Origin: Streblospio benedicti
Taxonomy: Eukaryota > Annelida > Polychaeta > Spionida > Spionidae
Assembly (NCBI GenBank): GCA_019095985.1
Contig: CM032665.1
Location: 33,358,995 to 33,422,994, forward strand
Length of the DNA: 64,000 nt
Direction of reading: 5' to 3'
The first letter of the stretch is position 1. Every line of letters begins with the position of its first letter. This document shows, one piece after another, positions 1-11,478 of the stretch. The notes under the pieces are model-generated. The model saw nothing but the letters and a program-made list of their open reading frames with translations. It was not told the origin of the DNA and made no database searches. Made by a program: the position numbers and the translations under genes.

Positions 1-1000
1 ATCAACACATCCAACAACAATAGTGTATCCAACATTATCATCAAAGGTGCTTAACAGTTCTTTCTAGCCAAATCTTATAATTGTCTAGTGAAATCTGATG
101 GTTCTGTCTGTCTGGTTGGTGGAGATGGATGGATACGTGCGATGAAGTACTGCTCCGTCAATGCAACAACAACTGAACACTCAAAGGAGAATATCACCAC
201 TATTTTACTGGTAAACAATATGCACAGTGGCATGACAACAGGAATATATGGCATATTAAGAGTGTAATGATCAATCAATTCTTGCCTGTTTATCTGTTCA
301 CTCCCAACAGGCAGTACTAAAATGTTGAATATTGTTTTAGTTTTAAATGCAAGCAGAATTTGATCAGTTACAACGAAGTACAAATAGTACACTAGAAGGT
401 TAACCCGTTGACTCCTAAAAGCCAATAGCCAGTGCGTTACAAAGAAATGCAGATATTACATGAGCAGGTTAAGATCCCTAATGACCAATTTATTTGCTTC
501 TACAACAGACTAAATGATTTCCATGCACAAACACGTGCTGTAGACAATTATTGCCTTTTGGAATTATGGTTAGAGTCAATCCACTTATGGCAACAGTAAA
601 GGTACCAAACAAAAAGTACAAAAGCATGCCACGTAAAATATATCTTGGCAGACTATGATTTAATTTGCTTGATGTTAAACAAGGATGATAAGTTTGTAAT
701 GAAGAACCTTTTTCTTTCGCATCCTATTGAATGAGAACTTTACACATGCACACATATTTGATTTTGGTGAACAGGAAAAAAATGTCGTGGCTTACGACAA
801 AATGTCGGGACTTGCTAAAAAGGGCCCCACTTTGAATCACCGCTTAGGGCCCCACCAAACCTTAATCGGCCACTGATTTGATAAGTTGGATAATAAGGCA
901 GAGGTGGTCAGCTGAGGAGTTTTCGCTTTGTTAGATATATGAACAGCTGATCCTTTGACTGATATAAATGTGTTTCCCAGTGCTTGCGGATACATTTTAA

Positions 1001-1002
<2 letters not shown>
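1..1002. other. Non-coding stretch, nothing recognised
   Basis: AT-rich sequence without a recognisable exon or repeat. A 116-codon open frame on the minus strand (75-425) shows no family motif and no splice-site support, so I do not call it a gene. Two short GGGCCCCAC repeats sit near 822-858. Confidence 0.5.

Positions 1003-1034
<32 letters not shown>
1003..1034. repeat. (CT)n microsatellite
   Basis: An uninterrupted run of about 15 CT dinucleotides. It abuts the inverted-repeat element that starts at 1039. Confidence 0.9.
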
Positions 1035-1036
<2 letters not shown>

Positions 1037-1038
1037 GG

Positions 1039-1443
1039 CTTTTTAGCAAGAATATTTCGACCAACGTTAGATATAGCGGAAGACACCATAGCTGGAGATA
1101 CCATCATCCCAACACAAGCTATATAATTCCAACGTATTAAAAATGCTGATACGACCGTCCTCAAATTTCGTTTTTGTGTCGCCTTCGAACCCACGACCTC
1201 TGGGTTGAGATGATAACAGACCAATTTGTATGTAGGCTGGGGGTTACCGAGACAACGGTTTAGCTGTGTAACCTTTAAACAGCTTGCTGCTTGGGATGAT
1301 GGTATCATTTTGATCTCACAACTTTGGGGTCGTGAGTTTGAATCCCGCTAGGGCCACATGATATAGTCAAATGGAAGATTTACGGTTGTAAAACCCAGTC
1401 TTCAGCTATGTCTATCGTTGGTAGAAATATGCTTGCTAAAAAG
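1039..1443. mobile_element. Inverted-repeat element with two facing tRNA-like halves, copy A
   Basis: The outer 45 bases (1039-1083) are the near-perfect reverse complement of 1399-1443; both begin or end with CTTTTTAGCAAG. Inside, a tRNA-like B box in antisense (TTCGAACCC, about 1187) faces one in sense (GAGTTTGAATCC, about 1335), so the whole unit folds back on itself. Related copies lie at 43975-44250 and 44261-44608, and a right-end fragment at 45483-45556. It is a non-autonomous repeat of SINE or MITE type; the family is not one I can name. Confidence 0.6.
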
Positions 1444-1705
1444 ACGTGTGCGAGAGAAGTTTGAAAATGATCCTTTGATTGAATCTTTACACTATCGTAA
1501 CTCGGATTCTATAACACCGAAGAATGAGTAGAGGGTGCGATGCTTGAAAAAGCAAGATGGACGCGGCCAGGACGCCTATTTAACATAATAATCTTACGCG
1601 ACCATGTCTAGTTAGCTAGACTTGATTAGTGATTACATTGTTCATGATCCATCTTGTCATGTTTTAGCACAGACAGTGAATTAGTGGGATTTTAAAACCC
1701 TAACC

Positions 1706-1882
1706 GTAGTCTAGAACATCTCTACTAAGACCACCGTTGGCACCAGTGTAAAGTGGTCTCAATAGAGATGGGGTCATTATACAGAAGCTCATTTTGGTTG
1801 ATTTATGGAGGTTGATTTGGTAGCTTTATCAAGCGGTCCTATTATAGAGGTGCTCTCAAAGGAGAGGTGGCCGCTCTACTGT
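1706..1882 (+). mobile_element. Pogo-type MITE, copy 1 (diverged)
   Basis: This is a decayed copy of the roughly 180 bp family whose ends read CAGTAGAACCTCTC and, inverted, at the other end. The internal phrases about 'gtggtctcaatagaga' and 'cattttggttgatttatgga' match copy 2 at 2683. The ends are worn and no clean TA duplication is visible. Confidence 0.65.
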
Positions 1883-2682
1883 ATTCGAGATCAAGCCGGT
1901 CTAACTGTATTTCGCATTAAGTTAAACCCACTGCTGAGTCTAGCAGGCCACTAGGTCACGGCTGTTTCAATAACCCCATGAAAGGTTTGTCAATATATTT
2001 AATTGCACTTTGATTCATTACATGTTGGAAACTAGGTGTAGAGGATATTATATACATGCAACTGAAATTGAAGAACAGAGTTGACGCCTGGGTGTATAAT
2101 CCTAGCGAGGAACGATTTGTTTTTTGATAGTTAGCTACTTGTGTCATCCATAGACGTGTTATTCGCACACTTACCAACAAGCGGTACTGATCAATATACG
2201 ACTACACTTTCAAATGCCATTCGCTTCATCAAATGCTACACAAAAAGTCTCTTCTGTTGAAATCAACAAACGTTTGAGTAACACGTTTCCATTGAAAAAG
2301 TACGTGTACCAATCTAGTGTGATTTGTTTCTTAACATCTCGAAAATGCGAATCAAATCTTGATGAACATGCGAAATGAACAATCCAATATCAGCCGTGCT
2401 CATGCGACAAAGCACATCATTGGACATGTAAGTGCTCCATAAATATGTTATGTGCACATATAACACAGCGTGTATTGGCGTAATCAGTCCACGGGATGAG
2501 CTGTCTGAATTGTAGTTATTGTGGGGCTCACTGCGTTTTATCATAATGAGATTTCTTGGCTAGCTCGTATAGTGGCCCCGGGATAGTGGCTAATTGCGCC
2601 CAGTTCCTAAATGATATGCGCCTGTAGTGCGTGATGCAATAGAGGATGTGCGGGGCCTGGGGAAGGGGTGAGGTGAATGGTA

Positions 2683-2863
2683 CAGTAGAACCTCTCTACT
2701 AGGTCCACCTTTTGAACCAGTGCTAGGTGGCCTTAATAGAGAGGTGGTCTCCATACATAGGTTCATTTTGGTAGATTTATGAAGATTTGGGACCGTGAAA
2801 AGAGGTCTTATTGTAGAGGTGTTCTCAATATAGAGGTGGTTTAAATTATTGGAGATTCTACTG
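2683..2863 (+). mobile_element. Pogo-type MITE, copy 2 (well preserved)
   Basis: The element starts CAGTAGAACCTC and ends GGAGATTCTACTG. It is flanked by TA on both sides (2681-2682 and 2864-2865), the target duplication of the Tc1/mariner/pogo superfamily. Internally it repeats a 'gtggtctcaatagagagg'-like phrase several times. It has no coding capacity, so it is a non-autonomous MITE. Confidence 0.8.
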
Positions 2864-3056
2864 TATGGTATACCCCATCCGCAGCAGAACAATTGGCCAT
2901 AATACCCATTCTATTAATTTTCTTTTTTACATATTGCATACGGTGATAGAAATATTGTAACTGTTGACCCAAAACTGTACAAGAGGTTGACTCTTTTTAT
3001 GGGAGATGTAGTAGATTAAATCTTTTAAAATATCTTGATAATGCATTTATTGTAAC

Positions 3057-4462
<1,406 letters not shown>

Positions 4463-5734
4463 TTATGTATTTTAATGCATTTAGCGGAGTATTCAATTGT
4501 GCTTTCATTAAATCAGCGGGTGTACTTTTGTTTAACTTTGAACATTATCTAAATTGTGTTTGTGTCATTATGCAATATCGATGAGCGTATGCATATCATT
4601 ATCTAAACACAGTTGTCTTGCTTCACCTCTACACAAGTTACATAACACCACCCAGTTTACAAATAAAGTGAAAAGGTATCAGTGTATGGGTTCAGCTAAT
4701 GTATAAATGATATTGGTTTAGCAAATGGTAGACTTATTGCTCGATGTGAAATGTTCAGTGCTGAAAGTTGAAGTGTAGGCTTCGAGAAAACGGACGTTAA
4801 TGGGTAATTTCGGTTCAATGTTTACGTGAAGTAAGAGGCAATCAATGTAGCGATTTACGTTTGCCATTCTCAACCAAGAAACAAAACAAAACTAACAAGT
4901 GAAATGGAGGAAAATGTAAAAACTCTGTCTCATAAACCGAAGACAACGTCCACGCTCTCTAGTTGTATAACCTGCTTTAACAGTGGTTTATGCCTATAGT
5001 AAAATATACATGTAGTTCTCAAAATAGACACTTGTATGTACGCAATTTAGACACGAATTTGTTTTTTTTCTGCAATCGCAACACTACAATGGTTGTTATT
5101 CAAAAGCAGAAGTTGTGCGTAATTCATCATACATAATAGCAACAGAAATAACTGCACATGTTTTTATGCTGGTGGCTGACACAATGAGTTTATGGCCCTC
5201 TTGATTGCGGCGTATAATGCCTTTGTACGGTCTCAGTGCGTGCCACCAATTACAGGTTGTGTATGAATATAGGGGGTTCTCTACTACAAGACCCGCTCTG
5301 GACATTCTATGGTGGGTTTACTGTACATCTACCGATGAATTTGTGTATTTAAATCCTACTTTATTTATTCTGTTCCTTTTAAACGTATTAAAAGGTTTGG
5401 CATGGCAGATTGTAATACAAGTACATGTAATATCAGACCTGTGTGTTTTGTTCATTCTGTGTTCCTTTCTTCGTGATTCAGAAGAATCATTAGATGCCAA
5501 TAGGAACCTGTCAATTTAGTGTCGGTAAGACTTTCGATGTTGCCGCTATGTCTTCATGGGACCAAATAACAAACCTTGACGGTTTTTAATAGGGGCCTAA
5601 TATTTTGTTACTATTATGTTATAATTAGTTTACTATTAGCTATGTGATGTGGGTTTGTGTGAGTTTAGCTGCAGAGTTCAAAGTTAGATATTTTAATTGA
5701 ACCGGTTACTAAAGTTTGCCGCAGTGTCAAAAGG
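4463..5734. other. Non-coding stretch, nothing recognised
   Basis: No repeat family or exon was recognised. Short open frames at 5096-5305 (-) and 5205-5519 (+) overlap each other and show no family motif. Confidence 0.45.
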
Positions 5735-5890
5735 CATAGGCAGATCCAGGAAGCAAGTAGGGGGCGCATGTCACCCCCTTTCCCACCGACATACCTTATT
5801 TTCATAGGTTTTTCTTTCATTTTAGCCTGCGCAAGCCACGAGATGCCTTACTAAGTGACCCGCCCTTTTCAGTACACCTGGATCTACCAG
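5735..5890. mobile_element. MITE with CAGATCCAGG ends, copy 1
   Basis: It starts CATAGGCAGATCCAGG and ends with the inverted CCTGGATCTACC. Runs of G near the left end and C near the middle and right are typical of this family. Other copies are at 11866, 45887 and 53080. Confidence 0.7.
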
Positions 5891-6359
5891 TGAATGACAT
5901 TCCTTACAATGACCCATAGCCTAACAATCTGATAAATATGAATAATGTCATTGCTAATTCCATCTACTTGTGCGATGGTATTAGTGTGAATGAAAACATA
6001 TTCAAATCACTTTTTTCCATTTTAAATAAGATCCAATCAGCCCCAGTGCGTTGGAACGAACAACATACTTTTCACATTCATAATCCTGCGCCATAACGAA
6101 TCGCATAAATAGGACAAAATCTTACATAATGATGGATTCTCAAGACTTATCTCTTCTGCTTACCTCCTTGTAGACTTCATTAATTCTTCCCAGTGAAATC
6201 TTATGCCATTCGGAGAGAGTTGATAACTTTCGACCATATAAAAAAACACCTGTACTAATCATGGGAGTCAATAATTGTTTGTAAAACAGGCCTGTATTCA
6301 TTCAAAATACAGATTTGGAAATTTAGAGTATTTATTGACGTCGGAAAATAGATTTTCCA

Positions 6360-6420
6360 AGTCTAATCACATGGCCTATGCCGGGAGTCGAACCCTGAAC
6401 CACTACCATCAAATACTGTC
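6360..6420 (-). repeat. tRNA-like fragment (SINE remnant)
   Basis: The plus strand reads CGGGAGTCGAACCCTGAACC, the antisense of a tRNA T-arm/B box (GGTTCGACTCCCG-like). No full cloverleaf can be drawn, so this is probably the head of an old SINE. Confidence 0.35.
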
Positions 6421-6559
6421 ATTTCAACTGAGTGTTTTAAGGGGACAGGAAGGTAAATTTTATGATTTTCCAAAACTGTGTTTATCTCTCATTTTATTGC
6501 TCAAATCATACAACTGACACCTCGCTGTGTACTTAAAACTATTATTAAATGCTTAAACA

Positions 6560-7080
6560 TGGTTTGAAGTATACAGAATAATGTCAAATTTTGTTATTAA
6601 GCAATTAGTATAATATGTACCACCTTGTCTTGCGTATAGTATATAGGTGGGGAAAACATCGAAATCATCGAAAATAAATTTTATCAATAACAAAGTTCAT
6701 ATACTCATCTAGAAAAGTATGCCTCATTCTTTTATTTTACATCTGTTCAATTGTTCATTTTACGCTCATTTTGAGTTCCAAAGCCACTGAATTCGCTAAA
6801 TGGTTTGACAATCAATACAAACTTGTTGATAGTTCATGAACACCATTTAATAAGAAAATCAAAATCCCTAGTAGGCTTTTTTCTCAGATGACATATATGT
6901 TCAAATATATTCGCATTTGTAGAAACTTGTAGACATTATGTGTGCTGGCTTTAAGATTTGAACTGCAACAATAAATATGGTGAAAATTAGTTTGAACAAA
7001 TAATTGTTGAAAATTGGCACAAAACATTTAGAACCTACAATGTACACGAATTTATTCTTGAGATAGTGCAGTTTGCTACC
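6560..7080 (+). repeat. Unclassified interspersed repeat, copy 1
   Basis: Several blocks align in order with 14700-15480: 'agcaattagt', 'gttcatgaac...aaaatcaaaatccct', 'tttttctcagatgacatat', then 'acaaaacattta' and 'acgaatttattcttgagat'. The other locus carries the middle block twice. There is no coding capacity and no clear termini. Confidence 0.5.
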
Positions 7081-8337
7081 AGCTTTTATCCATAACATGT
7101 TTCATGGTAGGAAAACTGTGGGTGATAAAAGCCTCCTTTCAAAACATGTTGTTCTTCATTCTTTGCGCAATTCGTTTAATGTAAGAAGAGGTGAAAGCAT
7201 CACAGGATTTGTTTGTTTTGTCACAAAAAGATTCCTTTTCTACCCTTCAAAATCAATGCAGGCTTTAGAAAACGGTTGATGAGCTAACATTGTTAATGAA
7301 AAGAGCATAATAACAAATAGCCTATTACCAATTGCATTTTATTACAATAAATATGATATTAGTCACATATAAGTCAGTACAATACAAAATAAAATGCAGT
7401 ACTCATCAATACAATGCAATACCAATGACTTTTATGAAGATTACCAGACACAAGAGATCAACTATACATTCAAAGTGTATTCTATCATATCACTCTCAAA
7501 GAAAAATCTAAATAAACATCTGACCGGCAGATGCTAAATATTTATACTGAATCTTTAAGACTGGAATGCTTTGGGATATAGTCCATGTTCGTGAGTGTGG
7601 GTTAACGGTTGGATCATTTATTTCTTCACTTGTGTCATCCCCATTCAGAAACTAGCCTCAACCCCACCTCTACCGTAATCTGTAAAATCTGTGGGGTTGA
7701 ATGTAGTCATGCAAGCTTATTGGGTACACATTCCTTACATGTCATTTGTTTGTTTAACCATGTAATATACAAGAGATATCAAAGAACCGTTAGATTAACT
7801 CACTGGGGTGCGCATTGCTAAGTATGTGTCGACTGATAAACTTTTATTGTGTGATAATGTCACCCTACTCTTTATAATGCCAACTATTTTCTGTTAGGTA
7901 TCTATCTACCTAATTATCTACTTAGTATCTATCTAAGATTTATCTGTTTAGAGATTTGACACTTACATAATAGAAATCCCATGAATATGTTCCAATAATT
8001 ACCGTCATAATTTCAAATGAACATGAATGTGAATTTAAAGTTCAAATTCACTAAGCTAAAGCATAGGCTGGTAGAAAATGTGCTACCGGCATCTACACGG
8101 CGAGCTTGGATGCCTCATTTCAAATATGTTTATAGAAATTGTAGCCAATGCACAAGTGTATGATTTTTATCACGATAGTGTATTACTTTGTACTTTGCAT
8201 ATATCAAGAGAAAATGCGTGTCAATCATCAACGGTTGTCTTAATAAAGGTGGATTTCTGTTGAAGTTGTGCGGCCAGGTAGTATGTAAAGTTATGACATT
8301 TCATGTATTTTCAAATTGCACACAGCATAATCTCCCC
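7081..8337. other. Non-coding stretch, nothing recognised
   Basis: AT-rich. A short patch of CTATCTACCTAATTATCTA repeats occurs near 7900-7935. No exon is supported. Confidence 0.45.
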
Positions 8338-8432
8338 TTCATAGCACCTCTAAAACGAGACCACCTCAACAACAAGATTCTTTTCCTTAGTTCCAAACCG
8401 TCATTAATTAGACCACTTAAAACCTCCTACTG
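8338..8432 (-). mobile_element. Pogo-type MITE fragment (minus)
   Basis: Phrases such as 'gcacctctaaaacgagacca', 'ttccaaaccgtcatta' and 'gaccacttaaaacctcctac' are the reverse complement of the right half of the pogo-type family. The left half is gone. Confidence 0.5.
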
Positions 8433-9962
8433 ACACATCTTGTTGCCAGTATATTACGAATGGTATTATTTAGAGTTTATGCTTTTAAATCTATTACCAG
8501 CCCATAGTTTAGCACATTGAACTCGTCTTGCTAAAAGTCATGTTTGATTGCTAGCGTTAACCAATTATACCAAAATGATAATTTCCTAACTGACACGCAT
8601 GTCACTATGATATGTATTTGCTAAATTTTGACAAATAAATGATTTCCCCATTAACAGTGTTTACATAGCACATTTGAAATTTTGAGCCTATAGTTAACAC
8701 GTCATGATATTATCAAAACTAGAGCCTGCGTAAACATAATGTAAAGTGTTAATGCACACAATGTTATTTAGTGATGAGTACTGTACAAAGAGTAAGATAT
8801 ATGGGTTACTTTAACATACAATATCTAACTCGTATTAACTATATCATTACATGGATGCTCGTCATCAGGTGTATCAGCACTGCAGAACATACTGACTAAA
8901 ATTCAATTTTGATTCATCAGCAGTTAATATCAAGGGTAAAATCTTTGTCGCGAAATTGAGTTTCAGAAGTAACCTGACTCTCGTATTTATAATGCTGGTA
9001 TTTAACATATCTATTAACAATAACCGTGAATGACTTTTAGTGAAATTGCAACCGTCGAGGAATAAATCTCAGGATTTGCAAATACCAAGGGTATCCTTAA
9101 TATTTAACTGCAGTTGGAAATTATAGCTGGGTTCAAGTGTAAAATCTGGGTACGCCTGTACTGGTCAGTACTAGGTCAATGTCACAAATAAGACATGTAA
9201 GGCCGCAATGGACAATATCACTAGTCAACTATTACAAGATCTTTGGAACATAAAACCACTATTTAAATAGCTGACAAACTCATGGATGCATTAAAATATA
9301 AAACTAGTTAAATAGATCTATAAGATTATTATATTACTATACTCCCGCACACATTACACACTATCCACGTGTCCCTGACGGTGGGGATCCAGGTACAGAA
9401 ATTACCATAATCGACTTACTCCTATCTGGGTGCTATTTCACCTTGTATCTTTCTATATTTGGAGGAAAAGTGTTATTTTGAACGGAAATTGATGTATTCC
9501 AGTTTAGAGTACATTTTCACAGTAGTTGTGTCAAATATGCCTAATAATAAGACACATAACAAACTTATGTTCATGTAGAACTGTATAGAGGGTAAGTGTA
9601 CATTTGTATATAGCAAGAGTATATGTCAAGTTCACTTGCCCTGTACTAATATCATATGTAGTTCAGTTTCTTCCGTGTAACATATCACTATAAAGAGACG
9701 TCAAACACATTTTGCCATCATGCTATAATCCTACACCTTATAATGGCGGTTTCATGTCATATATTATGTATTTCAACAAGCTGTCAAAACAGTGTAGCAT
9801 TCCTGATGAAAATGTAACTATATATCACAAAATGGTTAACCATTCGTTGGTCACGCATTGGTCATTCATATGGTGAGTTGTGCCGGAATGACTAAGTCAT
9901 ATCAACTCACTAACAGAACAAGAAGGTGCCAATAGATCACACACATCACACACATCAAGCAT
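8433..9962. other. Non-coding stretch, nothing recognised
   Basis: No gene, RNA or repeat family was recognised in this AT-rich stretch. Confidence 0.45.
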
Positions 9963-10098
9963 CACTTCCTCACCACAGACACTTCCTCACCATAGACACT
10001 TCCCCACCACAGACACTTCCTCACAATAGACACTTCCTCACCACAGACACTTCCTCACCAAAGACATTTCCACTCCCCAGACACTTCCTCATCATGGA
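9963..10098. repeat. 17-bp minisatellite, eight units
   Basis: Eight units of exactly 17 bases run without gaps; the consensus is CACTTCCTCACCACAGA. The outer units are more diverged than the inner ones. The 137-codon open frame over it (Thr/His/Pro-rich) follows from the repeat and is not a gene. Confidence 0.9.
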
Positions 10099-10655
10099 CA
10101 CAACTCCTCACAACACCATCTCACACACCAAACATCCTCGCCGTTTACAATACCTTGCTAATCGCATTCTATTATCTCGTCAACTATCAGGCATAATTTC
10201 CTCACCATCAACTAGATCCTCAAACACACAGAAATATAATATCTTAATGTCATATGACAAATGTAATAGACATTATCTCAGATTTGACGAACGACAGTGT
10301 GTAGAATATATTTTGATGCGAACAAAATTGTGCATTTGATAATATATTAATTAGACACAGGCATACTGCTCATTGACAAATATTGAAAATATGATTTCAG
10401 CTTTATAAGGGTTGAGAAAAGCACTACTGTATTCAATATCAGTCGTGGCAATCGAAACAGTTGATCTTACCACTCGACCGCACAAAGACAAGTATTTACC
10501 ATGTGCCTGCTTTCAGTCTGAGTAATTGATATAGCAAAAGGTCAGATAATGATACTTTTGATATAGTTCAGTATAACAATAAATTCATGCATCATCATAC
10601 AACTAACCAACACATTGAACTTCAATGCGAACTATCCATAATAACAACGCCGCCG
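10099..10655. other. Downstream flank of the receptor gene
   Basis: AT-rich; probably contains the receptor's 3' untranslated region, since the gene ends at 10656 on the minus strand. On that strand AATAAA-like signals are present (for example TTTATT on the plus strand near 10579-10584, antisense of AATAAA, about 70 bases past the stop codon). The exact polyadenylation site cannot be fixed from sequence alone. Confidence 0.4.
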
Positions 10656-11478
10656 TTATAGCATGGTCACTGGTATATCCTCCTTGGCCGGCGACTCCTC
10701 GGGAGATTCAATCCGCTGTTTGTTATTGTGATGGCCATTAAGCCCCACCGGCCGGATTGTCACGTACGACGAACGGCGACACGTCAACTCCTCCGCCTGC
10801 ATCCTCCCACCGTGCAGCTTGGAGCCGATGAGCGTCATGAAGTTCTGCCTGAACACCTTGTTGAAGATGCAGTAGAGCAGGAAGTTGACGGCGGAGTTGA
10901 CGGTAAGCAGCAGGTCGGTGATCTCGCGCACGGCCTTGATGCGGTAGTCGGCGTCCGTGTAGCCGAAGCCGAATACGGCAGACATGACGGCGTCCGGCGT
11001 GCAGCACACCACGAACACGAAGATCACTGAAATGAGCATCAGCGTGATGCGGTGCCGCGACGAGAGCTTCTTCTTGGTGACGCGGGTGCGATGCAGCGCC
11101 TGCATGATGAAGCAGTTGAGCGTGCACAGCACGACGAGCGGGATGATGGTGCGGAACAGGTTCTGTATCCACGTGTACGCCGTCACGAACGTCTGATGGC
11201 GCCACAGCTCCGTCACCTCCACGTCCAGGTGCCACGCGGCCGTCTCGTTGCTGTACACGCGGATGGTGCGGTAGCGCAGGCCGAGTGGCACGGTGAGCGC
11301 GGACATGCCCACGAAGATGACCACGCTCGTGACACGCGCGTTGTGGAGCGTGCACAGCCCGCGGGCCGTGGCAGGATGGCACACGAGCATGTAGCGCTCG
11401 GCGGCCACCGTGACCGTGAGCCACGCCGTGATGCAGACAGACATGTTGAAGAAGTAGTGCGCGTACGGGTACAGGTAG
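10656..11478 (-). CDS. Receptor exon: ECL1 to C-terminus
   Basis: The acceptor reads CCCCTACAG at 11479-11487. The exon supplies the last base of a split Gly codon, then YLYPYAHYFFN and everything from TM3 to the stop codon at 10656. The tail of about 65 residues has Ser/Glu-rich ESPEESPAKED and ends VTML. An antisense open frame at 11052-11519 (Arg/His/Ala-rich) is a GC-content shadow. Confidence 0.93.

Noticed and set aside
75-425. 116-codon minus-strand frame
   Set aside because: No family motif, no splice support and AT-rich composition like its flanks.
9926-10339. 137-codon frame over the minisatellite
   Set aside because: The repeat's 17-base period shifts through all three frames, producing a long frame by lack of stops, not by selection.
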